Positions 23,620 through 34,354 of a DNA stretch of 64,000 nt are shown piece by piece. Source of the stretch: Styela clava (taxonomy: Eukaryota > Chordata > Ascidiacea > Stolidobranchia > Styelidae); the NCBI RefSeq assembly GCF_964204865.1, contig NC_135262.1, positions 11,408,001 to 11,472,000 of the forward strand. Reading direction: 5' to 3'. The notes under the pieces were generated by a model that saw only the letters and a list, made by a program, of their open reading frames with translations, searched no databases and was not told the DNA's origin. The position numbers and the translations under genes are program-made. Position 1 is the stretch's first letter. Each line of letters begins with the position of its first letter.

Positions 23620-26600
23620 TTTGCGATCTCGGAATTAGAATATTTTTAACGATCGGCGCGATTTTTTGCTGATATCATGGAAACGAAAAATCAATTCGGA
23701 TTTTCGGTAAAACGCACACTACTAGGGTGACAGCATTACTCACATGAAAAATTTCAAACAGACCTACTCAGCAGTTTAGACGCTGCAGCTAAACACTCGG
23801 ACAGACAAACAAACAGGTATACAAACAGACACAACAACTAAGAATAAGGCTCTCTCTTTTAGAGTGGAGATCCAATATCTAATCACACATTTTGAATTGA
23901 ATTGTCATTATGAACGACGGAGAATGCAAGTAATCTGCTGTTTGACATCTAAGCAACAGAAATACACGCAATTTCACAATGACAAAGTGAATTTTGTGGC
24001 AAAATATCGACTTATCCGTTTTGCAACTGACTTGGCGAAAAATATACCATTTTTTCATTTAAGCATGTGAGCTACTACTTTCAATCGAGCTAAGTATAAT
24101 TATGATATTCAATCACTCGAGTTTTATCAAGACATGTGAGTAAAATAAATATTTGTAATCGATGAATGTCTGGGCTGTGCAAGGCAATGAATAGTTTTCC
24201 AGGGAACGCTTATCTATGATAATAATTAGTTTTTGAAGCAAATCACATATACGTAGAAAAAAGACACGAGATTTATGTTATTTATTCATCTACAAAAATC
24301 TTACAGGATATTACTACGCGTCGTAAGCAGACAGTAGCCTAGTTGTGCAATCATATGCAGAACAATGAATAATTCCCCGGGAGTCAATTTCCCAATTAGT
24401 TTACTGCCGTAACATTAGCTAATTAGCAAGATGTCGAAGATCGCATAACAATGGAAATTTAGCAGCCCTTAAAGAATCTTTTCATCCAAACAGATTTTCG
24501 GGCATGATTGTAAACATTAGTATACCTCGTTTAGTGTACATGACGAACGTTTCAATATTATGTTGTTGTTCTTGTTAGTTTTCTCCTTCGTCACGATAAA
24601 ATCGCCTTTCTCTTCGAATACCGGACCAATTGCTTTATAATTTGAGGTGGTTGAAGATTGATTTTTTTGTCAGAGAGCTATTACTTTTATTTATTCTTAA
24701 ATTCTCTATGAATTCTATGAGATCTAATATTTCATCCAAAATTTTGCTGTATTACTTTTGATTAAGGGAACACGGTTTTTAATCCACCAAGCGTGACGGC
24801 TGGATTTCGCAAATTGTTGCTACTAGAAAATCGGAAGTTTTTTGAGGTCATGGTACCGGTAAAGCTAAATGTAAGGTAAACTACGGTACTGCATCGCTTG
24901 GTGTCATTATATTTGTAGACTGTGATATCTGCTGTTATAATACCGGCTACCAACTGTCCGGATCATCTTGCAATTTCAGACTGGCACAAAACAGGAACTG
25001 GTAAAGTGAGGGCTGTTGGAGTTCCGGTACCGTAACACAGCACGGTACGGTAACGGTTTGAAATAAGGTATTTTTTTTTTTCGACAAGTTACACTTCCGT
25101 AACTAGACCATTGTTGTATTATAAATTGAAAACATATAAAAAATTTCAGTTCTAGTACCCGACTACCCGTACCGTAAAAGTGCCTTCGGACAACCTCGGA
25201 CGGTTCCAACTTCGGACAAAAATTTCAAACGGTCATATCTCGGCTAAAAATTGCAGTATTTCGCCAGTTTTAATTCTTATGGCTAGCGCTGTTACGTGTA
25301 TTTCTTAACTTTTTTTTCAATTTTGCATGATTATTTTTTATTGAAAAAACGGAATTTATGCCAAAAAATGACTACCCGCTATTCAACGGAGCTTCTACTG
25401 AGGCTATCATCGTCAAAATACCATCATTCGATAGAGGGCGATAACAATGAATATAATTTATCAGAGTGATCGCAAGATGTCGTACAAGATTTGAGTAAAA
25501 CCTAAAATTCCGAATTGTAAATTCCGTAAAATATTGAGATTTCACGCTGCGTCAAAAGTTCCGTTAACCTCACATAGATCATTTTTCGTTCACTTCCGAA
25601 ACGACGTCACACTGCGTCGCGGAAAAGAATTTTGACGCGCGACACAACAGCTCCAAATTACCAATTTTCATTCAGATAAGGATCGCGTTCTAGTGTAACC
25701 TTTCTTCTTTTTTTTCAAAAAATTTCGAGCTTAAAACCTATATTAACAAGGAACTCGAGAATGAACCGAAAAGGCCTGGTCAGGAAGTTTCTTTCAGGAA
25801 AAAAAAAACATATTAATACGACGGCTATTTCAGTACTATTTCGATGTCTATGTTTACATCTCACTCCTATAATTTAAGCTATGCGTTGTTATAAGGGTAG
25901 ATCAGTCCCATTTCCTAAATATGTATCAAAAACAAAAACTGGGTTGTTCACCGAAAATTCGCATTAAAAATAAATTTTTGGATGCATTTTTTTTCATTTT
26001 TTCTTCAAAAATCTCCAATAACAGACTATTTATTGAATGCGACAAATAATCCATTTTTCTCATTTAGTTAGTCTATGCTTATTTCACCCATTCTAAACAC
26101 ACTCCAGTCATAAAAGTCATTGTTTAAAAAAACATTTTTTAAAGTTTACGGACGTATAAAAATATTTTGATTTCGAAACATTGCTTCAGACTTCATTTTA
26201 ATCGATTGTTTAATAATTATTTCTTAACAAACTTTTGCGATACCTACGGAATACTCGATAATGAAAAAGTTAATATTGATTCAATAACGTCTTACAATTC
26301 AATATTTGCATGCTCTCGTCTATATTCAGCTGATATTCTGTGACCTTATATTTCTATGGCTAATAGTTCAGAGACAAAACGTACATAAACTGGCAAGCAG
26401 AATGCGTATTTTTTGTTTATTTTAGTCACAGTTGAATTAATATTACCTATGCAATGTACATTTTGACACATTAACGCTTTTTACGTTAACCTTCTAACGC
26501 ATTACGTTGAATAAAAATATATTATTAGAGAAGTGGTTTTTGAAGATATATAGACAAATACAACTCTAGCATATGTTTGTAAAAGGCTATAAGTGAATGT

Positions 26601-26729
26601 TTAGGACCTAACATTTGATGAAAAATGGAATCTTACAAGTGACCCATGCAGAATGACCTCAGGGGAAGAGACGCAAAAACTTATGTAGAATTTCTTGTAT
26701 TTATGCGCCAAATAATATTCAATCTGAGC
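23620..26729. other. Gene-free spacer between the two CCP-VWA copies
   Basis: I see no exon chain. It contains a microsatellite-linked repeat at 23760-23880, a patch rich in GTACCGTAAC/GTACGGTAAC motifs at 24850-25170, and A/T-rich filler. TTTATT at 26416-26421 (AATAAA on the minus strand) could serve as poly(A) signal for the CCP-VWA gene, about 310 bp after its stop. Confidence 0.4.
23760..23880 (+). repeat. Interspersed repeat family 5, copy A
   Basis: The block around GTTTAGACGCTGCAGCTAAAC, a CAGACAAACAAACAG tract and GAATAAGG(C)TCTC..GAGATCCAATAT is shared with 32680-32795. That copy reads GTTAAGACGCTACAGCTTTG, GACAAACAAACAGAACGAC and GAATAAGGGTCTCC. It is a short interspersed element of unknown class. 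Confidence 0.6.
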
Positions 26730-29700
26730 CTAGCATCCTCGTCCGCAAATTCCAGTCATCACCAAGTGATGCATATCACCAAAATCATCACCTTTTGGTA
26801 TAAGCCAATTTTGTTTATTTCCTGCAATTTGAATCAACTTTTCCTCATTAAACCATGGCTCTGATGAAGAGCTAGCAATGACAATTACCTATTTATTCAA
26901 AACAAAGAAAGAAAAGTGTTTTTGTTAGTACTGCCCGGAAAAACATATTTTGACCTACAGAAACAATTTTTAGCATTAGGTTTTATGAGGAATTATTTCA
27001 CCAAAACATAAATGAATGTGTGTTGTTTTGGGCGGGTTACATCTTTTACAATTTGGACCTTGATTTGGAATTTAGCTATTCTGGGCTTTTCACTAATTTT
27101 TTAGTCCGTTGCGTGAAGTGGTTACTATGGGAAGACGGTATTGGACTTAACTTGCTCATATCGCGGCATAGCTGGTGGAACATTTCTACTTCTGAGGTGC
27201 GGGTGCATAGTGACACCAGTAGAATGTTTTATACTTGTCTCCACGGCTGCAGTGACCTGTGGAAATCCAACTATATCGCGACAAAAACACGAATATATAG
27301 GTTACCTGAATCTAACCATGTCGCAAGTCTAGCAAAAGACTAAGTCTTGCTGGGCATGGTTGGAATGTCAAAATTACATATTACAGCCCACGAAAAATGA
27401 CTATTGTTTTTATCAAAAAATGGAAAAACGCAATATTATTGAAGAATTTTTCCGTCGGTCGAACTATTGATTAATCTATTGCTATATTTATTTTTTTATT
27501 TAACAAAACAAAACTTACAAAAGCTCCACTTTCTCGTAATTCCCTCGATGCTTCAGAAACATCGTCATCAATTTTTCCTGATGATAACAAAATAACAATG
27601 TCCACCACATCAATGCGATTACCAGATTCTTCGTTCATCATGTTATTGACAAGATACCGAATTGCTTTACCCGTATTTGATCCTAAATATATACAACGGC
27701 ATTCAAATTAATATAGTACTTATTGCTAATAAATTGTGAGTAAATATATTTAAACACAAATTTAAAACACACCATGATGAGATACAGTTAGTTTGTGATA
27801 TAAAAAATCTATAGCATTTTTTGTATAGGCTAGAAATGTGTTCCCGGAATTCGACTTCTGTATAATAAGAAAGATTGTAAGAATAACATGTATTCTCGGA
27901 TATTGTTTTTACTTGGTATAAAATTGCTGAATTACTATTTACATATTAAAACTACATTATACCTCTTCCATCGTGAGGCAGTCTATCAAATTTATACCAG
28001 AATTCAGATTTTTTATTCAGATAATCATCCATTCGAATAATGTTGTCGGTGTCCACATCCTTATTGAATCGTATCGCAGAAATCTTTAATGAGTCCGAAG
28101 ATATTTCATACCGCCTAAACGTGTTAATGAAATAATACTATTATCTACAAAAATTGTTTAATATTTATTTGTATAAAAATAATGTTAGACACAAATGCTT
28201 TCAACAAAAATTGTATTATAACGAATAAATTTTGAACTGACTGTTACTGTATTGAGAGGTTTGTTTGTTTGATTTTATGTATTGTAAAAGTATACTATTT
28301 TGTAGGTATATGCAATAAAATTCACAAAATATTTCGAATTGTATTTAGACCGTTAAAAGATTAATGTTCGTACCCCATCGCATTCTTGATTAATTCCTTC
28401 ATTTCAATCCAAATATTCACTCCGATGTATTCAGAAGATTCGAAAATTATATAAACATCCATATTTGTGAACAGACTGCAAGAACCTTGAAAAAGTGATG
28501 TTAACAATCCGCAACTATTTTAAAAGTTATTCTAGAATCAGTCAATATAAAAAAATTAATTCCATGATTTTATAAAAAAACGAAAACTATAATATTTCAA
28601 TTCAAAATCATCAATTTCTCTTATCGCGGTACAAAAATATAGTCAAAATCCGACTTCAAATAATTTATGCTTGGCTCGGACCAAATTTTTGCTATTGCAT
28701 CACCGGAGGCGACTTGTGTAATTTCATGGCAAAATTATTCAAACATGAACGAATCATGATTATTCTAACGAGCAACTAATTCAATTCAGAATGATTGTGA
28801 ACATAATTAAATGTCCCTAACGCATAGCTCCATTTTGAGGTTGATTCATAAAAACGAAGAATGCTAGACTAAAGCAGGGGTCGGCAACATTTTGTAGCTC
28901 GCAGGCCCAAATTAAGGGTTGCAACTATTGGCGGTCCGCACATATTGCCGATGAATCACAATTCTCCCACACAGATCAGAAAGTCGAAATATTAAGATGC
29001 GCGCGAAGACTTCGACAACTCGTGAACTCAACTTTATTTGAACTTATCAAGCATTATTTTTTTTTAAATCTCGTTGCCATTTGTCTACCTATAATTAAAT
29101 TATAGGCTCGTATATACTTGTTAGATTACAATATAATGTAGTCTACACATGCCTCACAATAAATTCTGTTACATAAAGAATATAATCGTCAAAACAGCCG
29201 TTTCAATACTATAATTCAGTGAAGCGTCGCGGGTCGGATTATTTAACTCCGCGGGCCGGATCTGACACGCGGGCCGTAGGTTGCCGATCCCTGCTCTAGA
29301 GTGTGGGTTACTTACGACCACAACATGGTACTTTCCCGCTCCATTGTTGGTTTGGTAAGCATTTGATTGTTTTCGTGGGAGATACTGTGTACCCTGGTTT
29401 CAAACATTTAAAATGACATACAGAAGTGACTTTATTTGTTCTTGAACAAGTCACGAATTTGCCCGGAACTTGCATGTCAATCTCCGGTTTGCAACGATTA
29501 GCTGTAAATTACGATTTCAATATTACAATGAAAGACTCGACTATTAAAATTTCTTCCCACTTATCATACTGGATTCATTCGTTGGTGCGAATTGGATGTA
29601 AAATATAGATATATGTTTATGATACACAGAAAAGTTTTCTTCAATCACACACAACATTGAAAATTGTAGGAAAGAACATCATACAGAAACTTGCCGGGTT

Positions 29701-30195
29701 GTATAACAAATTTACTTACGTTTGCATAAAACCACAGTTGAATTCGACCATTTTAATCCAGATGACGTTTGTAAACATTTGATTCTACTTGATCCTATCA
29801 ACGAATGATAAGGCTCACATGCAAATAAACATTCAGAACCAACTTCGTTGCCATTTCTACAATACATTTTTCCATTCTTCGGAGTTGAAAGTGGATCACA
29901 TCGTGTTTCTTGTTAGCGCGTAAATATGAAACAGAAAAAGTATTGCGCTAACAATTATTACACATGAATTCCGTAATTAGCTTTCTCTATATAAAGTACT
30001 TTTCATTCCAGATAACTAAGATATTTTCAAATTTGTATGATTGATGCCGCATTCATTATTATGTGGTTATAAAAAAATAACTAATATAATATATTTCGAA
30101 TCACCTTCTGCAATTTGTTCACATTTTGAAGCTTCGTGACATGCATGAATATACAAGCAAATGTAGAGGTATTTTTTCAATTTTCCTTGAAGCAT
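26730..30195 (-). CDS. Secreted CCP-CCP-VWA protein (complement factor B-like, no protease)
   Basis: Seven minus-strand exons, in transcript order: 30195-30105 (ATG), 29908-29720, 29501-29316, 28485-28374, 28114-27963, 27682-27519, 26888-26730 (stop). All phases agree and give 350 residues. Exon 1 encodes a probable signal peptide (LKKYLYICLYIHACHEAS). Exons 2 and 3 are two CCP/sushi domains, each a single 1-1 phase exon with the six-cysteine selectin-type pattern. The rest is a VWA domain, with MDVYIIFESSEY as first strand, GRGSNTGKAIRYLVNNMM as the middle loop, and VDIVILLSSG. The metal-site motif DxSxS is changed to E-S-S-E-Y, and the later Asp is Ser. Only the Thr of SNTGK remains, so metal binding is doubtful. 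CCP-VWA is the core of complement factor B/C2, but here translation stops right after VWA. An adhesion or complement-regulating role is inference. Confidence 0.85.
28875..29293 (-). mobile_element. Non-autonomous hAT element, family 3 (copy A)
   Basis: The ends CAGGGGTCGGCAACATTTTG and GTAGGTTGCCGATCCCTG are inverted repeats. Flanking 8-mers GACTAAAG and CTCTAGAG match at 5 of 8 positions, so the target duplication is degraded. It lies in an intron of the CCP-VWA gene, between the second CCP exon and the first VWA exon. The equivalent place in the broken tandem copy lacks it. Confidence 0.8.
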
Positions 30196-30926
30196 TTCTC
30201 CTGCAATATAATCAGTACTTTGTTCTTTCAATTATATATCGTTATACCATACATATATGAGAAGTAAATTTCAGTATAGCACTTTGACAATTATAGACTT
30301 TCAAAGTGAGTAGTTAAATTTCAAACTAACTGTAGAACTTGACGTATAAATAACTACTATTTTGTAATCATGCTTATCCTAGCTTCCACCCTAACTTAAC
30401 GACAACCGGAAACTTGATCAATACATATTCATAACGAAGTTCATACATGAAAGTAACAATAAATTCTAGCTTGAATTCCATTACGGCATGCGCTGTGTAT
30501 TTTTTCATTATTGATCTACTTAGGGCGAATCATTTGACTATTATATTTTTGCAGCTATCCACTAAAAGCTATTAAACGTGCATGTGTCAGAAAAATATAA
30601 CTTTTTATTTTATATGTTCTTTAAAAAAAATTTCTATCACTTGTCTATTTAGACACAATAATGACCATGATAATTAACCTTTTGCAAAAGCATTGAATTT
30701 GTGCGATACTCATTCATGAAGTGATCCATGAATATATATTTAAACACCCATTTTGAAATAATAATTTAGTACTAACAACGAATTGCCATAACCAAAGGTT
30801 TCACAACTAATGTGCTGTTGGCCATTCAAGCATTGTGGCCACAGAAATACAATTTGTTTGAAATTAAAATCAATCTTCAAGGTTTTCATTAAATAATTTT
30901 AAGGGAAATATTAATCAAAACTTAAA

Positions 30927-31231
30927 AACGAGAATATCGGTCAGAGACCGAAGACTTATCGATCGAAAGTTAGGGGATCCCCCAAAACCCCCCATATTCC
31001 ATAGTGACACCTTGTGTCCCATCACTAATTAATTAATAACTCGCTAATTATACGACATAATTAGCCCAAAATCAATAGACTCCTGGTCCGAGATAAGATG
31101 AATGCACATGCAAAATCTGGAGCAGATTCAATCTCGCTTTCGTGAGATATCGCGTGCATCTAACAGACATACACACAGACAGACAGACAAATACCTATCA
31201 ACATACTTACCGATTAAAATCGATAAGTAAC
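30927..31231 (-). repeat. Interspersed repeat family 6, copy A
   Basis: The block runs from ACGAGAATATCGGTCAGAGACC through AGTTAGGGGATCCCC, ACACCTTGTGTCCCATCACT and GAGATATCGCGTGCATCTAA, to a CAGACAGACAGACAAA tract and CCGATTAAAATCGATAAG. The same block, inverted, occurs at 41397-41721. It holds no coding frame. Confidence 0.85.
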
Positions 31232-31285
31232 AATGCATGATGTATTGTTACTGTACCACTTGTTATTTCCTTCATATTTCTGATG

Positions 31286-31360
31286 CACCAAATATACAAA
31301 CAAATGTAGAAGCACCTATTTATCGTTTTGGAGTCATAACTGCTAAAATCTAATAGAGTA
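31286..31360 (-). pseudogene. Degraded duplicate of the CCP-VWA leader exon
   Basis: On the minus strand this stretch resembles the leader exon at 30105-30200: a start codon, then similar codons up to CTTCTACATTTGTTTGTATAT and GGTGCATCAGAA. The frame is broken by TAA after five codons (MTPKR). It is probably an unused relic of a further duplication of the gene's 5' end. Confidence 0.45.
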
Positions 31361-32679
31361 CTTTCTCAGAAAATAAATGAATTTAGCGAAATAAGACATT
31401 ATTTTGTATAATTTTTATTTGGATGTATAAGACTTGTTTGTTTCACAGAACTATGAACTCTGCATTTTGAAAGCCAATATACAAAAGCCTTTAGTGTAGA
31501 GTTTATTTTGGACGGTCAGAAACATAATAAATACTTCAGTATAGAACGTGGACATTATGGAGTTCGAATTAATTGCCTATTACATGGAACGTAATAACGT
31601 AAACAAACGGAAAAAGATGAGTAAAGAAGAAAAGTTTCAGTTTTAATCAGCAGCACAACTGATAAAAACGTGTTCTTGAAACTGAAATGGTTCTTGACTG
31701 CTTATCTTACCCTCCAAAATGATCAAACAACAACCAAAATTTGAATCAATGCATTGTACAATAATTCCCATTCCCTTTTTCCAGGTATTGTGCATCAATA
31801 TGAGATAGGAGAACAAAACTGGATTTCTTGAAAGCAACCAGAAAGCTAGAAATAAAACAGGCCGGTACTCGCCCAGGATCTCCGCTGATAGTTGAGGTCC
31901 GCACTCAAGCGACCGGTTACCATTCATAGAAACTTGCGGACCTATAACTGCAGCAATTTTATGTCAGTGTGTTACCAAAACTGCATAGCTGAATCGAACG
32001 CTTAGACAGCACAACGCACTGCGGATTTCTGACGAACACGCGAAAATCTGTACACACTTTTCACTAACGGACAAAATCAAAATTGAGTGTTATATTTGCG
32101 TTATAATTCTTTTTATTTATTTGTTTCCAGTAGCTATGATATTGTTCTAATTCCTAAATGAGAATAATGTGCGCCAATGTCGCGTGAATTTTAACGACGT
32201 TTTAGTAGGCCGTTTTGTAAATTTCGACAGACCAATACAAGTTTCTAATAAAGTAACATTTCTCCGCTATCTGAACGGATATATTAATTTGAATATGTAG
32301 AAATGCCTTTTAATTTATTTTATCAGAAATTTTTACTGATTCGCAGTGACGATATTTCATGAGTTTTATTCAACGCAAAATAACATAGACACGACAGAAT
32401 AATACAACGAATCGCAAAGATATTGTTCACTTTTTATTTCACGGTGACGATAATAACGATCAAAGCCAACACGAGATAATAATCAAAATGAAGCCAATTT
32501 GGAAATTTGGGTTGCGAATTCATTCCTATAATTTTCCTCAGCGTCTTGTCGCCGATGATCGCACAGTAGCTTTCGAGTTTGTCGAACAGAACGCGCAGTT
32601 CCACGAAATTTAAAAAAACTTCTATGTCCACCAAGAAGTGCATGACTTGATACATGCGTGATAAAAAGAACCGACATTT

Positions 32680-32795
32680 GGGTGTAGATGCATGTAGATC
32701 GGCTCAACCGTTAAGACGCTACAGCTTTGACACATAGAAAGACAAACAAACAGAACGACCGAGAATAAGGGTCTCCTATAGCAGAGATCCAATAT
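32680..32795 (+). repeat. Interspersed repeat family 5, copy B
   Basis: It matches 23760-23880 in order: GTTAAGACGCTACAGCTTTG, the GACAAACAAACAG tract, GAATAAGGGTCTCC and GAGATCCAATATA. Confidence 0.6.
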
Positions 32796-33212
32796 ATATA
32801 CCGCCATATAAGTATAGCAGTATTGATGATGCCACAGTTTCATTGCTCATAGCTTATATATTTTCGATCTCATTTTCTTATGTGAAGAACAAGATATTAC
32901 TATTGATCCTCATATAGGAATTAAATCAAAATTTGGCTTGTCTATCTTCCTTCACGTTTGAATCATAGAGTGAGACATCAATTTAACAAAATGAGTAATT
33001 TTGGTAAATAGCAGTAAATCAGTTGTATGATAAAAGCATATTGTGTATTGAATGTGTGCGTAAAGTCATGTGTATCGGAGCATGGTTTGTTACGTCAATT
33101 TAACTTGTTATTAGTTATACACATCGTTTTTTACATTTTAGCATTGACATTCCAGTATAGTTTTTGGACAATAGATGTTCAGTCGTCTGTGATACTGTAA
33201 CTCTTTCTTCGC

Positions 33213-33283
33213 AGCGTTGAAATGATAAGAGATTTTGGAGAGTTCATTCTAGGTAAAGGCAAATACGATAGCCCTCAATTTGG
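33213..33283 (+). other. Exon-like block, possibly a 5' UTR exon of the HHATL-type gene
   Basis: It has a good acceptor (TTTCTTCGCAG) and a good donor (GG|GTATGT) around 71 bases. Joined to the acceptor at 34329 it does not keep a frame into the ATG at 34355. It would form a short upstream reading frame that ends before it. A non-coding leader exon is the simplest reading. It could also belong to an unrecognised gene. Confidence 0.25.
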
Positions 33284-34354
33284 GTATGTAATAACTGTGA
33301 TCGAATAAAATTACATCGGTATGCTTGGCCGTGATGTGTTCCATACATGTCAACTTTTTAGTCAGACGAAATCGCGATTACGCCCGAATTAGAAAGTACA
33401 GTACTTTAACTGCTGTCTCGCCAAGGTGACAAAAGCTTCGACCATCATTCTCACTAAGCGTGACAGCTTTCCCAAGAGGGGAACATTAATAGCACCAATC
33501 GTTCCTCGAGTAAACGTGGTAATGGCTGCATTAGAAATCTACCAGATGTAAATGCAAGACATCGATTATATTATTAAAAGCTGTCAATATTTAGTATTGA
33601 CAAATATTGAAAGACTATAGGTGCGTAAATTCAATCGTCGAACCGAGATTAGAAATTTGGCGAGGCGTATCTGCTGTGTAATATGGCAACGCAGGGTCTT
33701 TTCGTAGATAGTTATCAGCGAAGAAGCATTTCTACTATAAGAAAGTGTATTTTAAAAGTGTTTTGAGAAAGTCAGGAAAAATAGACTATAGGTTAACAAT
33801 ATATAATTTGTACAATTTTTATAACCCATTGGTGTTTCTCGTAATGATTATGCTTGAGCAATTGACTAACTGGGAACGGTATTGAAACATCCGTAAATTT
33901 GAAAGTAGTACAATAATATCAATAAAAGTATTAAGTTTATTGAAAAAGCGCTTAATGCCATACAGACCAGCATTCTAACTAGTTTATCTCCACATCTAAA
34001 GTTCCATCGCGATTGAAATTTATATATACTCTAAATTATTTTATCGCTATGAACCTTCACTGTATATATATTTGTTCGAATGACAATTATACCTCGCGAT
34101 TGCCAGTAAATTCACAGGCTAAAGTAATGAAATGAGCTAGATTTTCCTGATGATACTTCCAAGCTTACACTTCCATGAGAAGACATTCCGTTGGTCTGTT
34201 TAATTGAATTGACACGTAAATATCATTCCCAGAATTGTGTTTTGTAGTTAGAAAATATATTTTTAGCGTTTGATAAAAGCAAAAGTAATAAACGCAAAAG
34301 CAATTCAAAGTCATAAATTTCTTTATTTAGCCTAAATTTGCGTCAGTCCTAAAA

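Larger units (their letters stand above)
31400..34320. other. Intergenic region with little recognisable content
   Basis: I see no coherent exon chain apart from one isolated exon-like block at 33213-33283. A repeat of family 5 lies at 32680-32795. Open frames on the minus strand at 32434-32843 overlap this repeat and match nothing I know. Confidence 0.4.

Noticed and set aside
28620-28760. Possible additional exon between CCP 2 and the VWA domain
   Set aside because: The frames contain stops, and 29316 joins 28485 directly in phase 1 with a sensible sequence.
31558-31644. Small plus-strand frame of 28 codons rich in Lys/Glu
   Set aside because: Too short, isolated, and without splice or conservation support.
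32434-32843. Overlapping minus-strand frames of about 73 codons each
   Set aside because: They overlap repeat family 5, run in competing frames, and resemble no known family.
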